Source: a bacterium
Lineage (GTDB): Bacteria > Zhuqueibacterota > Zhuqueibacteria > Residuimicrobiales > Krinioviventaceae
NCBI GenBank assembly: GCA_029561455.1
Contig: JAKQIY010000006.1
Location: 62,001 to 126,000, forward strand
Direction of reading: 5' to 3'
DNA: 64,000 nt
Below the pieces are notes generated by a model. The model worked only from the letters and a program-made list of their open reading frames with translations. It did no database searches and was not told the origin of the DNA. Made by a program: the position numbers and the translations under genes. Below, piece after piece: positions 7,784 through 16,941 of the stretch. Within the stretch, counting starts at the first letter, position 1. Each line of letters opens with the position of its first letter.

Positions 7784-10147
7784 TTATTTTGCTTTTAATT
7801 CCACAACTGTAACACCGGTATTGCCTTCATTCCAGTACCCTAAACGAAACTGGCTGACTTGCTGATGATTTTTTAAAAATTCCGTTAAATCTTTACGCAA
7901 TGCGCCGGTCCCCTTGCCATGAATAATACGGATTTCTTTCATTCCGCATAGAATACTTTCATCAATAAACCGGTCTACCGATTCACGGGCTTCTTCAACC
8001 CGCATACCACGTAAATCAATTTCGTTGGTAATGACCGGCTTTTCTTCCATATTGACTTTGATAACGGAAACACTTTTATGTTGTTTCTTCCCGGCCCGCT
8101 CCAACTCGGCAACCGGCGCTTTGATTTTAACACCATCAAGTTGTATATAAACACTGCCTTTTTTATCAATTTCCGAGATCACCTGGCCGATGGTGGTATT
8201 ATCTTTCCACCTGACATAATCGCCAATGGCCAGCGTGGTCAGCGGCGCGGCAGGTTTTGGTTCCTGAACCTGCTTTTTAATGACTTTGATGGTCTCTTTT
8301 TGCTCATTGATAACAGTCTTTGCATTAATGATAGCCTCGCGACGCGCCTGCTTTTCGCGGATTTCTTTAATGGTTTTTTCCACCAGTGAATTAGCCTGGC
8401 TTATGATCTGCTCAGCCTCTTTAACTGCCTGGCTCTTTATTTTCTTTTCATCGCGTTTGAGCGCTTCGCTGCGTTCCGCATAAAGTTTTTGCAGGCTTTC
8501 CAGGCCGGATTGCCTGATATTCAATTCGGTATTCAGTTCCTGATACCTGACAATTTTATCTTCCAGGTCCAGGATCAATCCTTCAAGCTTGTCCTTATGC
8601 GAACCGACCAGGGTGCGGGCGCGGGTTATTAAATCCGGCGGGTAACCCATTCTTTGCGCTATATCAAAAGCATAACTTGAACCGGGGATGCCGGTGCGAA
8701 AATGATAGGTTGCCTGCAGGGTTTCCGCATTAAACTCCAGTGAAGCGTTTTCGATGCCGGGATTTTGAAAAGCAAACGCTTTTAATGCACCCAAATGAGT
8801 TGTTACCACGCTGAGGCATTTTTTGATTGTCAAATTTTCCAATAAAGACATAGCCAGAGCCGTACCCTCTTCCGGGTCGGTAGCGGCGCCGATTTCATCA
8901 ACCAGTGCCAGGGTGGCAGAATCGGCGTGACGGGCAATATCGGCCAGGGTTTTTATATGTGAAGAAAAGGTTGAAAGATCGTTATCGATGGACTGCTGAT
9001 CGCCAATGCTTACAAATATCTGGCGAATATCACCAATGCGGGAGTGCGGCAGCGCCGGAATGTGCAAACCGCAGCGGGCCATCAGGGTGAGCAGGCCGAT
9101 AGTTTTTAATGCCACAGTTTTACCGCCGGCGTTGGGGCCACTGATAATCAGGGTGTAGATTTTATCGCCCAGTTCCACATCGAGTGGGACAACATTTTTT
9201 TCGCCCATACGCAAAACCAGCAGCGGATGACGTCCGCTATACAAGGCTATTGAGTTATCAGTGGTTATTTCCGGCTGGTGGCCGTTGATCATTTTGGCAA
9301 AAACCGCTTTGGCAAAAACCAGATCCAGGTCGGCTAAAACCACAATATTATGTTCAATTGCAACGATATCCTTCCTGACCAGGTCGGAGAGGCGCATCAA
9401 CACTTTTTCTACTTCGCGCAGTTCGCGGGTTTGCAGTTCGCGGATGTGATTATTGTCTTCAAAAACATCCACGGGCTCAATAAAAAAGCTGGAGCCGCTC
9501 GATGATTGCCCATGGATCAATCCCTTGATCTTGCGTTTGTATTCATCCTTGACGATCAACACAAAGCGGCCGTCGCGAATACTGACGACATTTTCCTGTA
9601 AATATCCCTGCTCGCTGAATTGTTTGAGCTTGCTTTCGATTTTACGGCGCACAGTGGCCTGGGCATGATTAATTTGGGAGCGAATCGCCGCCAGTTCCGG
9701 AGACGCTTCATCTTTAACCAGGTTACTATCGCAGTCGATACAGCGGTTGATCTCTTTTTCGGTTGCAGGTAAAGCACGCAGTTCGGAAGTGATTGCTTTT
9801 AAATTGGGAATTTTTTCAATTCGTCCGGCAAAAAATTGCTGTAAACGTCTGACGATTGTTAAATTTTGCACGATCCAGGCAAGTTCGGCAGTACCCAACA
9901 TGCCGGCAGCGAGTCTGGCTTTTTTAACCAGGGGACGGAGATCGCGGATGCCGTCAACAGGCGGAAACTGGTCATATTCGAGAATATCTCGAAGTTCAGT
10001 TACCTGGTTAAACTTTTTTAACAAGGTTGGGTGATCAAGTTCCGGTTTTATTTGTAAAGCTAATTCTTTCCCCGGTTCTGAAACGGCGCAGGAGGCAATT
10101 TTTTCACAAATTTTATTAAATTCCAAACTATCAAACTCTGGTGCCAA
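7784..10147 (-). CDS. mutS2: Endonuclease MutS2
   Basis: This 787-residue MutS paralogue acts in recombination control or ribosome rescue rather than mismatch repair. It has the MutS clamp region, an ATPase core with Walker A GPNAGGKT (about 337-344) and Walker B LALVDEIG (about 413-420), a long coiled coil at about 510-620, and a C-terminal Smr nuclease domain from about 712 (EIDLRGM, IIHGKGTGAL). The mismatch-reading N-terminal domain of MutS is absent, as expected. The start is a TTG two bases after the stop of the CvpA-like gene, so the two are probably coupled. cvpA-mutS2 adjacency is common in bacteria. Confidence 0.95.
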   Translation of the reverse strand: MAPEFDSLEFNKICEKIASCAVSEPGKELALQIKPELDHPTLLKKFNQVTELRDILEYDQFPPVDGIRDLRPLVKKARLAAGMLGTAELAWIVQNLTIVRRLQQFFAGRIEKIPNLKAITSELRALPATEKEINRCIDCDSNLVKDEASPELAAIRSQINHAQATVRRKIESKLKQFSEQGYLQENVVSIRDGRFVLIVKDEYKRKIKGLIHGQSSSGSSFFIEPVDVFEDNNHIRELQTRELREVEKVLMRLSDLVRKDIVAIEHNIVVLADLDLVFAKAVFAKMINGHQPEITTDNSIALYSGRHPLLVLRMGEKNVVPLDVELGDKIYTLIISGPNAGGKTVALKTIGLLTLMARCGLHIPALPHSRIGDIRQIFVSIGDQQSIDNDLSTFSSHIKTLADIARHADSATLALVDEIGAATDPEEGTALAMSLLENLTIKKCLSVVTTHLGALKAFAFQNPGIENASLEFNAETLQATYHFRTGIPGSSYAFDIAQRMGYPPDLITRARTLVGSHKDKLEGLILDLEDKIVRYQELNTELNIRQSGLESLQKLYAERSEALKRDEKKIKSQAVKEAEQIISQANSLVEKTIKEIREKQARREAIINAKTVINEQKETIKVIKKQVQEPKPAAPLTTLAIGDYVRWKDNTTIGQVISEIDKKGSVYIQLDGVKIKAPVAELERAGKKQHKSVSVIKVNMEEKPVITNEIDLRGMRVEEARESVDRFIDESILCGMKEIRIIHGKGTGALRKDLTEFLKNHQQVSQFRLGYWNEGNTGVTVVELKAK

Positions 10148-10149
10148 AA

Positions 10150-10848
10150 CTATCTCCGCAATTCCTCATCGAGTTTTTTGATTTTTTTCTCCATTTCCTG
10201 AGCATCCTCTTTTTCAGGTATTTCAGCCGGCAAAGAATCATTGACTTTTTCAACCTGCTTTTCAACATTATCCTGAATTTTCTGCACATCGGCAGGCGCC
10301 AAACCATCGGCTGCGGAGGTTTTTTCATCCATTTTTGCCAATACTTGATCCATCGTCGTCCGTGTTTGTGGTATAAAATTGGCAACCGTATTGACCATGA
10401 AAACAGATACCTTTTTCATCTGCGGGAAAAAAATCGACTTGTCCACAAGTTTTTTGACATTGGGGCCAAATGGTATTACCAAAAACAATATCACTGCCAG
10501 ACCAATTACCAGAACGCCCTGTAATACTCCCAGGAACGCCCCGGCAACTTTATTATAACTGTTTTCGGAAATTTTTGGAGAAGACTTTTTTAACATTTTA
10601 ATGATCAGCAAAAACGAATATCGTATTCCGAAAAGAATAACTAACGCCGCTAATACAGTGCTGATCGTTTGCAATTGTGGTATTTTGGCGGTTATGAAAC
10701 GGCCCAGCACACCGGCAAACTTTAGAGCGCATATAACAGCAATGATCCAGCCGGTAATACCTAAAATTTCATCGATGAGGCCTTTTTTTGTGCCCAAATA
10801 AACAAAAACCAGGATAACTGCAATTATGACCAGATCTGTAGGATTCAT
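10150..10848 (-). CDS. CvpA family membrane protein
   Basis: A 232-residue protein with four membrane helices in the first ~135 residues (LVIIAVILVFVYLGTKKG is the typical CvpA start, with the conserved KKG turn) and a charged, helix-forming cytoplasmic tail rich in Glu and Lys. CvpA was named for colicin V production in E. coli; in other bacteria it affects envelope homeostasis. The charged tail is longer than in the minimal family. It is upstream of and probably coupled to mutS2. Confidence 0.88.
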   Translation of the reverse strand: MNPTDLVIIAVILVFVYLGTKKGLIDEILGITGWIIAVICALKFAGVLGRFITAKIPQLQTISTVLAALVILFGIRYSFLLIIKMLKKSSPKISENSYNKVAGAFLGVLQGVLVIGLAVILFLVIPFGPNVKKLVDKSIFFPQMKKVSVFMVNTVANFIPQTRTTMDQVLAKMDEKTSAADGLAPADVQKIQDNVEKQVEKVNDSLPAEIPEKEDAQEMEKKIKKLDEELRR

Positions 10849-10878
10849 TTAATTATCTGCCAATGAGGTGATAAAATG

Positions 10879-10924
10879 AAAAAAGTGAATAAAGAAATGA
10901 AAAACCTTTTTTCCCTATTCACTT
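10879..10924 (-). terminator. Rho-independent terminator after yqeY
   Basis: Read on the minus strand, AAGTGAATA pairs with TATTCACTT across a loop that contains a second short stem (GAAAAA / TTTTTC), followed by a run of T. It lies 20 bp after the yqeY stop codon and 25 bp before the CvpA-like gene, so it separates these two units at least partly. Confidence 0.65.
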
Positions 10925-10944
10925 GTATATAGAGTGACAAAACA

Positions 10945-11391
10945 TTACATCCCTAATTTATTCTTTACTAACTGACTTGTCAGTTTGCCGTCGGCGCGGC
11001 CTTTAACTTTGGCCATAAGCACAGGCATTACTTTCCCAAGGTCTTTAATTGTCTGCGCTCCGGATTCACGGATTGCTGCATCGACAATTTTTTCTAATTC
11101 CTCGGGACCGATCTGTTCCGGCAGGTAGGATTGAATAATTTCTAATTCATAGCTTTCTTTTTCAACCAGATCATTGCGACCGGCTGTTTTGAAAGCATCA
11201 ATTGACTCACGCCGCTTTTTAGCAGCGTTGGTTAATACCGCAATTTCTTCTTCTTCACTGAGTTCTTTTTGCTGATAAATGGAAGTATCTTTAATTTGAC
11301 CACGAAGTAACCGTATGGTGCCAAGGCGCTCCTTTTCACCGGACTTCATTGCCTGCTTCATATCTTCAGTCAATCTGTCTAATATACTCAT
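10945..11391 (-). CDS. yqeY: GatB/YqeY domain protein
   Basis: A 148-residue protein related to the C-terminal tail domain of the tRNA amidotransferase subunit GatB. It begins SILDRLTEDMKQAMKSGEK and contains IQSYLPEQ and DLGKVMPVLMAKVKGRADG, all diagnostic of YqeY. The domain is thought to bind tRNA; no catalytic role is known. It lies 44 bp downstream of rpsU, the same order as in many bacteria. Confidence 0.93.
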   Translation of the reverse strand: MSILDRLTEDMKQAMKSGEKERLGTIRLLRGQIKDTSIYQQKELSEEEEIAVLTNAAKKRRESIDAFKTAGRNDLVEKESYELEIIQSYLPEQIGPEELEKIVDAAIRESGAQTIKDLGKVMPVLMAKVKGRADGKLTSQLVKNKLGM

Positions 11392-11435
11392 TAATTCTCC
11401 AGTACACTGTTAAGATGTGTATATTAAATAAAGAA

Positions 11436-11630
11436 CTAGTATTCCATGAAACTGATCTTGCGCATTTTTCTGCGAGCAACATTCGCTTTACGTCTTTTCA
11501 ATTCACTCGGTTTTTCATATTGCTGATGTTTTTTAATATCCGACATTAAACCAGCTTTTTCACACGATTTTGTGAATCGTCTCAGCGCTTTTTCAAAAGG
11601 CTCACCATCGCGAACCCGAATACCAGGCAT
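11436..11630 (-). CDS. rpsU: 30S ribosomal protein S21
   Basis: A 64-residue basic protein with the S21 signature: VRDGEPFEKALRRFTKSCEKAG then a Lys/Arg-rich C-terminal helix (ELKRRKANVARRKMRK). S21 assists start-site selection on the 30S subunit. A complete Shine-Dalgarno (GAAAGGAGGT, 11641-11650) lies 10 bp before the ATG, the strongest one noticed in the window. It heads the minus-strand block towards yqeY. Confidence 0.96.
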   Translation of the reverse strand: MPGIRVRDGEPFEKALRRFTKSCEKAGLMSDIKKHQQYEKPSELKRRKANVARRKMRKISFMEY

Positions 11631-11755
11631 GTATTAACTAACCTCCTTTCAAGAACAGTTTGATGTTAATCTTATCAAATAATTTATAAAATTTAAAATT
11701 TAAAATCAAGTAATTTTAATTACTACATATTTGAATTGGGAATATGTAAATAAAA

Positions 11756-12214
11756 TTACCTTTTGTCTCCCCAAAAAGTTATTACCTGGTCCAGGTGATG
11801 TTGATAATGCTCCGCTAAAATTTTAATCCACTGCAGGTAGCGCTTGGTTTTAACAATATCGTCGTTGCCAACTTTATTTACCATGGATTGCAATTCGTTT
11901 TGCGCTTGTGCCAATTCCTGTATAGTCTGCTCCCAAGTCTGTTGCGAGCGCGCTTCCACAGATTGCCGGTTGAACTCATCAATTTGATAACGAATCGACG
12001 TTTTTAAACCCTGTGAAATTTTTACATATTGAGTAATGACCTCTTTTTCCCAACCGGTTATATGAGCGGTAAGCTGCCTGGTCGTCCATGAGCCACACAC
12101 ACCGGCTTGCTCTGCCTGTTCTGCCGACAATTTCCGGCAAAAGACAAGGTATGCCGATGCAGCAGTTATATATTCATGGCTATATTTCAGCCATTTTGAA
12201 AAACTACTATCCAT
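11756..12214 (-). CDS. DinB-like four-helix protein
   Basis: A 152-residue protein with the DinB fold pattern: a central TAHITGWE helix and a C-terminal HYQHHLDQV helix supply the three metal-binding histidines. Members include bacillithiol or mycothiol transferases and ClbS-type proteins, and many are uncharacterised. The gene lies 35 bp downstream of a methyltransferase gene on the same strand, so the two are probably co-transcribed. Substrate unknown. Confidence 0.75.
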   Translation of the reverse strand: MDSSFSKWLKYSHEYITAASAYLVFCRKLSAEQAEQAGVCGSWTTRQLTAHITGWEKEVITQYVKISQGLKTSIRYQIDEFNRQSVEARSQQTWEQTIQELAQAQNELQSMVNKVGNDDIVKTKRYLQWIKILAEHYQHHLDQVITFWGDKR

Positions 12215-12249
12215 ATTTTTACCTCAGTCATTATTTGTATAATAAATTA

Positions 12250-13083
12250 TTACTGTTCTTGTAATTGATGAGTTAGTTTGATCGCTTCTACTTCCAGTCT
12301 TACCATTGCTACATGGATTTTCCCGGTATTATCCGGTGGTACATGAACCAGGTATTCCGCAACCACCTCATCAATAAACTTGTTGCGTAATGCTTCAGGA
12401 ATGCGAGTGGTATAGGGCATCCAGGTAGTACGCACCCATCCAGCCAACCCGGCGCTATCATTATAGATCATATCCTTTGGGAACAGTTCCACCCGCTGTA
12501 CAATAAACCCGGTCTGGGTCAGTAAATGAGTGTACTCCCGGTCGTCCGGGAAATTATAAGGAAATATAAAATTTAAAAAATAGTCATGCCATTCAGAACG
12601 GGCTTGCAATAGTTCCATCATTCGTAAAATCCCATCGGCGTTACTCTTGCCGCCCATTTGTAACAGAATTCGACCACCTGGAACCAGCGCCCGATATAGT
12701 CCGGTCAATACTGGTTTATGATCGGGAATCCAGTGCAGTACGGCATTGGAAAATATAATATCAAACTGATCTTCATAATCCAGGCGACCGGCGTCTAAAA
12801 GCCGGAAAGACAAATTGGGGTATTTTTCATCAGGAAAATTTTGCCGGGCCAGATCGATCATGGCCGGTGAATTATCCAGTCCGGTTACTGAACCACGGGG
12901 AACGCAGCCGGCAATTTCTGCGGTGATCTTGCCGTCGCCGCAGCCGAGGTCGAGGATGTGTTCTTCTCCATGCAGTTGCAATTTGGTTATTAACTCCCGC
13001 GCCCAGCTTTGCTGAGCCGTGGAATGTTTGCAATAATCAACAGCATTCCAATCAATACCGGCGTTGTTTGGTTGTTTAAACAT
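12250..13083 (-). CDS. SAM-dependent methyltransferase, trans-aconitate methyltransferase-like
   Basis: A class I Rossmann methyltransferase of 277 residues. Motif I is HILDLGCGDGKITAEIA, an acidic residue ends the next strand (VTGLDNS), and FDIIFSNAVLHWIPDH is the post-I core. The start (AVDYCKHSTAQQSWARELI) and the LHWI motif resemble Tam-type enzymes acting on small carboxylates. The true substrate cannot be read from sequence. First gene of a two-gene unit with the DinB-like gene. Confidence 0.85.
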   Translation of the reverse strand: MFKQPNNAGIDWNAVDYCKHSTAQQSWARELITKLQLHGEEHILDLGCGDGKITAEIAGCVPRGSVTGLDNSPAMIDLARQNFPDEKYPNLSFRLLDAGRLDYEDQFDIIFSNAVLHWIPDHKPVLTGLYRALVPGGRILLQMGGKSNADGILRMMELLQARSEWHDYFLNFIFPYNFPDDREYTHLLTQTGFIVQRVELFPKDMIYNDSAGLAGWVRTTWMPYTTRIPEALRNKFIDEVVAEYLVHVPPDNTGKIHVAMVRLEVEAIKLTHQLQEQ

Positions 13084-13188
13084 GGTGCACCGTTAAAATA
13101 TTATGTTCCGATTATTACTCCCCTGCTCGCCAAAACGCTAATCGGCAATAATGAACCGGTTTTTCTGTAACTGCAAAAGAGACTGGAA

Positions 13189-15192
13189 TTATTGTATTAA
13201 GGTCATTTTTCGCCTGGTGTCGTATTTATCACCTTCTAACCGGTAAAAGTAAACCCCGGAACTGACCCGCCGGTTTTGCTGATCGGCGCCATCCCAATCA
13301 ACATAGTCCGCAATCCCTGCGACAGTAGCTTTGGACAAGGTTCTGATCAAGCGGCCATTTACATCATAAATATTAATGTTAGCCAGAGCTCTGTCTTCCA
13401 GTTTAAAGGGAATACGGGTGGTACGGTTAAAAGGATTCGGATAGTTACTGCCGATTTGAAACCGGCCGGGAACGAAATAATCGTCAATATCCGTCTGATC
13501 CGCTTTGACAAGTTTAAATTCTACCTGGTTAATATTAAATCCGCTGGTTATTACTTTCATAGTCAGGGTCTGCACACCAGCGTCCATGTGCACATTTTCA
13601 TATTCAAAAGTGCGCCAATTGTACCAGCCATTACTATTTGGCAGATTTATTAAATCGGTTAACTGGCTGGTGTTACAATACATTTGTAGCTTGGCGTCGG
13701 CGCTGTTGGCCGCATAACGGAAGTTGATATTATAGGTTCCGGCCCGTGTAACCGTAACGGTATAATTCAACCATTCGCCATTTTCTATCCAACCGACCGA
13801 GTAGGGGGAACCGACAGCATCATTACTCATTTCAATATCAACGCCGTCATTGCGGTATTCGCCGCCGGTGTTCCAGGGCTGCGATTCATCCCAGCGGGTT
13901 TGCTGGTAATCGGTATCATAATAAGCGCGATTGAGGCCGCCCATATCATAATCGGCGCAGGCAATAGCGCCGGGGATGGTCAATTCTTTATAAGGTTTGG
14001 TTTTTACCGGGAAATCCCGGTTAAAAATCGCATCGACAACATCGGGCAGGAAGGTGCATTTTTCCAGGGCCAGGTTTTCCGCCATCGTAAACAGGGCGTT
14101 TTTGGCAAAAGCAGCAGTGGGACGGCTACCGTTACCATCCCAGTAATCGAGTACGGTTTGATAATCATCCGTGATTTCTGCCGAATAAGGGTTGGTGGTA
14201 TTGGCAATTTTTTTGTGCGTCCACCAGCACCAGCTTATATTGTTATCTTCCAGGGTCTTTATTGTACTGTTGAACCAGGGATTGGAGTTTTCACCGGATT
14301 CACCCATCCACAGGGGAATGTTGGTTTGCTGGCGCAGGTTTAAATAGCTTTGAATAGAGGCCTTGTCTGTTGCGGACCAGTATTTGTGAAAGCTCCAGGC
14401 CATATTATCATCCCAGGCCGGTGGTAACTGGTTAAAATCGGTCGCATAAGTATTGCCTTCCATAAACAACACATGGTTGGTATCGATCTTGCGTATTTCG
14501 TTGGTAAGGCGCACCAGTAAATTGCGCAAATTAACATTGGTATACCCGGAGGGCAGAACCGGTTCGTTGATAAGATCATAACCGACAATGATGGATTCAT
14601 TGGCATAGCGCTCGGCAATTTTTTTCCAGATCAACACTGTATTGTCCTGGTTCTTGTTTTGCGTCCACAATCGCGCTACCTGGCCGTCGCTGTCGCTGAT
14701 GTTGCCGTTGTTTTGCCCGCCGGGACAGGCATGCATATCGAGAATGACATAAAGATTGTATTTTTTGCACCATTCAATAAAGGTATCGATCACCTGAAAG
14801 CCCTCTTCGAAGAACACCCCCGGCTGGTTTTCAGGGGAAAGCATACGGTAATTGAACGGCAGGCGGACGGAATTAAAGCCCATTTCGGCAATTTTCTGTA
14901 TATCGACCTCTGCTACATAATTGGCTTCGTAAATGCTGTAAAACTCTTGTGTATCGGCCTCGCCGAGCAAATCGGCGATGAGCGCCCTGATGCTGGTCGG
15001 TGAACCAAAACCGGGAATATGCAGCATATAGCCTTCGGGAACAAGCCAGCCGCCCAGGCCGATGCCTCTTAAAAATACTTTGTTATTATTCTCATCGACA
15101 AAATTATGTCCCTGGGTTTTGATAAAAGCATTTGCCGGAAATGAAAATAGAAATAAAGAAAAGATCACAAGTGCATTTATTTTATTTCTCAT
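13189..15192 (-). CDS. Secreted GH5 glycoside hydrolase with CBM6-like and sorting domains
   Basis: A 667-residue exported beta-glycanase. A signal peptide (cleavage near PANA) precedes a GH5 barrel at about 25-370, with acid/base Glu210 in YDLINEPVLP and nucleophile Glu298 in LWMGESGEN. Residues ~410-562 look like a family 6 carbohydrate-binding module (SVGWIENGEWLNYTVTV). Residues ~580-667 are a FlgD-like Ig domain opening with NYPNPFN and ending in a short basic tail, the type A sorting domain of type IX secretion. Probable role is cleavage of an external beta-glucan or mannan at the cell surface. It has its own promoter (15237-15265). Confidence 0.92.
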   Translation of the reverse strand: MRNKINALVIFSLFLFSFPANAFIKTQGHNFVDENNNKVFLRGIGLGGWLVPEGYMLHIPGFGSPTSIRALIADLLGEADTQEFYSIYEANYVAEVDIQKIAEMGFNSVRLPFNYRMLSPENQPGVFFEEGFQVIDTFIEWCKKYNLYVILDMHACPGGQNNGNISDSDGQVARLWTQNKNQDNTVLIWKKIAERYANESIIVGYDLINEPVLPSGYTNVNLRNLLVRLTNEIRKIDTNHVLFMEGNTYATDFNQLPPAWDDNMAWSFHKYWSATDKASIQSYLNLRQQTNIPLWMGESGENSNPWFNSTIKTLEDNNISWCWWTHKKIANTTNPYSAEITDDYQTVLDYWDGNGSRPTAAFAKNALFTMAENLALEKCTFLPDVVDAIFNRDFPVKTKPYKELTIPGAIACADYDMGGLNRAYYDTDYQQTRWDESQPWNTGGEYRNDGVDIEMSNDAVGSPYSVGWIENGEWLNYTVTVTRAGTYNINFRYAANSADAKLQMYCNTSQLTDLINLPNSNGWYNWRTFEYENVHMDAGVQTLTMKVITSGFNINQVEFKLVKADQTDIDDYFVPGRFQIGSNYPNPFNRTTRIPFKLEDRALANINIYDVNGRLIRTLSKATVAGIADYVDWDGADQQNRRVSSGVYFYRLEGDKYDTRRKMTLIQ

Positions 15193-15236
15193 AACTTGTC
15201 CTGTTTTGGTAAACTACTAAATATGACAACTCATTC

Positions 15237-15265
15237 ATTATAAGAAATTTACATGATATTACCAA
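15237..15265 (-). promoter_or_regulatory. Sigma-70 promoter of the GH5 gene
   Basis: On the minus strand TTGGTA (15265-15260) and a perfect TATAAT (15242-15237) are separated by 17 bp. The -10 box lies about 45 bp upstream of the GH5 start codon. Confidence 0.7.
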
Positions 15266-15368
15266 ACTATTTTACATTACACAAAGAGGGTGTGCAGAAT
15301 AATGAGTAGTACAAGCCAAAAAGATAAAAAGGATGAAAAAAAATCTTTATTGGAATGCCTACACCGAA

Positions 15369-16091
15369 TTATTTTAGATTAAATTTACGGTGGTATTTAT
15401 CATATTCGTTCTGTAATATCTCCCGGCTACGCGCTGAACCATGCGCCGGCAGGTAAAGGGAACAGCCGGTATCCAGCAATATACGCCAGCTTGACACCAG
15501 TTGCGGCGCATCAAGGGCAAAAGGTGGAAATGTTTTATTGTTAAATATTCCAAACATGGCGTCGCCAACAAGAGCTATTTCATTATCGATGATCACGCTC
15601 ATCGAGCCCGGCGAGTGCCCCGGCGTGTGTATGATATAGCCCAAAAATCCGGCATCATTTAAATCATATTGATCATCCACCTGAACATCGAAAGCAACCG
15701 GTTTATATTTCAGGAGTTGTATAACATTTTTTTTAGCCAGAACAGTTGTAATTAATCCGACTACAGGATTTGTGCCATGTACAACAGGGTTGTCACCGTG
15801 TAGTAAAAAATTGGCTTCGCTGCTGTGGATGAATATTTTAGCGCTATATGTTTCTTTAACATGCGCGGCATTTTCTGTATGATCAAAATGGCTGTGCGTC
15901 AATACCAGTCCGGCTAGTGAGGCGGCGGTAACGTTCAAAGCATCCAACCGGCGCCGCAGGAGCGGCCAGCCAAGTTGCGGCCCGGCGTCCACCAACATAA
16001 ATTTTCCGCTTTTAGCTACAAGGTAACAATTGCACCTGCCGGACAGGATTCGATAAATGGTATGGTTGTTTTTGGTCGTCCAGGTTTGCAT
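15369..16091 (-). CDS. MBL-fold metallo-hydrolase
   Basis: A 240-residue metallo-beta-lactamase fold enzyme with the full dinuclear zinc set: THSHFDHTE (H-x-H-x-D-H), HTPGHSPGS, LVGDAMFG (the Asp ligand) and YLPAHG. The family includes glyoxalase II-like thioesterases, lactonases and others; the substrate cannot be assigned. It lies 16 bp downstream of the ThuA gene at 16108 on the same strand and may be part of the same unit. Confidence 0.88.
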   Translation of the reverse strand: MQTWTTKNNHTIYRILSGRCNCYLVAKSGKFMLVDAGPQLGWPLLRRRLDALNVTAASLAGLVLTHSHFDHTENAAHVKETYSAKIFIHSSEANFLLHGDNPVVHGTNPVVGLITTVLAKKNVIQLLKYKPVAFDVQVDDQYDLNDAGFLGYIIHTPGHSPGSMSVIIDNEIALVGDAMFGIFNNKTFPPFALDAPQLVSSWRILLDTGCSLYLPAHGSARSREILQNEYDKYHRKFNLK

Positions 16092-16107
16092 TGATAATTA
16101 AAATTTT

Positions 16108-16899
16108 TTAACGTTCAAACACATTGCCCTTTTTATCACACGCCACTACCCAGCGCAACCCGGCAATGATGAGCTGGTTTTGCGCCGGATCGGCAAAAAT
16201 ACGATGGCCGTGACCCATGTTCATATACAACATTCGGTATTTCGTGTTAGTCCATACTACCGGCAGGTCGCCGTCGGGGACGATGTCTTTGAGTCCCAGC
16301 GGGTAATTATCCGGCGATAGGGTGACCAGGACCTGAATATCCTGGTTGTCGCGGGGACTCGGCTGCCACTGGTACCACTCGTTCTCCGGGGAAATAAACG
16401 CTTGCGGCAGGCCTTTGGTTACCGGGTGATCCGGCACATCCACCACCAGTTTGGCGGGCATGGGCGGCCAGTTGTTGCGGTAAAACACGCCGCCGCCGAG
16501 GAATTCCAGCAGCCAGGGCCAGTGGGTATCGCGGTCGTTATAAGCGGCGACATGAAAGCCGAGCCAACCGCCGCCCTGCTGCATATACTGTTCAAATGCG
16601 GCGCGCTGTTCCGCGCTGTGCGGAAAGTCGTTCAACATTAGTATGATACTATAATCTTTTAACTTTTCCGCATTCAAATCCGCCATGGAACTGGTGGTAT
16701 CGAAGACAAAGCCGTCGCCAATTGTCAAATCCTGAAAATAGCGAATGGCATCATGAGCAAATTCCACGTGCGCGGGTTCAACATGGTTGGAGTAAAAAGC
16801 CAGGGCTTTGAAGCGCGGGAATTGCGCAAAAGCTGAGACCCAAAAAACAAACATAGAGATAAAAACGATTTTTCCAAAAGAGCAAGTGCCGGTTTGCAT
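16108..16899 (-). CDS. Secreted ThuA-domain protein (copy 1)
   Basis: A 263-residue protein with a signal peptide (about 1-25) and a ThuA fold, a glutamine amidotransferase-like domain named for trehalose utilisation. Typical blocks are SIILMLNDFPHSAEQRAAFEQYMQQGGGWLGFHVAAYN, GGGVFYRNNWP (each shown shortened by context), a VPDHPVTKGLP strand and the C-terminal MGHGHRIF. Members often act on sugars outside the cytoplasm. It is adjacent to a diverged paralogue (16942-17739), suggesting a local duplication. Confidence 0.85.
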   Translation of the reverse strand: MQTGTCSFGKIVFISMFVFWVSAFAQFPRFKALAFYSNHVEPAHVEFAHDAIRYFQDLTIGDGFVFDTTSSMADLNAEKLKDYSIILMLNDFPHSAEQRAAFEQYMQQGGGWLGFHVAAYNDRDTHWPWLLEFLGGGVFYRNNWPPMPAKLVVDVPDHPVTKGLPQAFISPENEWYQWQPSPRDNQDIQVLVTLSPDNYPLGLKDIVPDGDLPVVWTNTKYRMLYMNMGHGHRIFADPAQNQLIIAGLRWVVACDKKGNVFER

Positions 16900-16941
16900 A
16901 AGAGTCCTTTATCAGTCAGATTAATCTGGTATTCAGTTTTT

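Noticed and set aside
11709-11724. AGTAATT-TT-AATTACT palindrome upstream of rpsU as a site for the sigma-54 activator
   Set aside because: Half-sites are in the opposite order and spaced 2 bp instead of 6, and no -24/-12 box is near.
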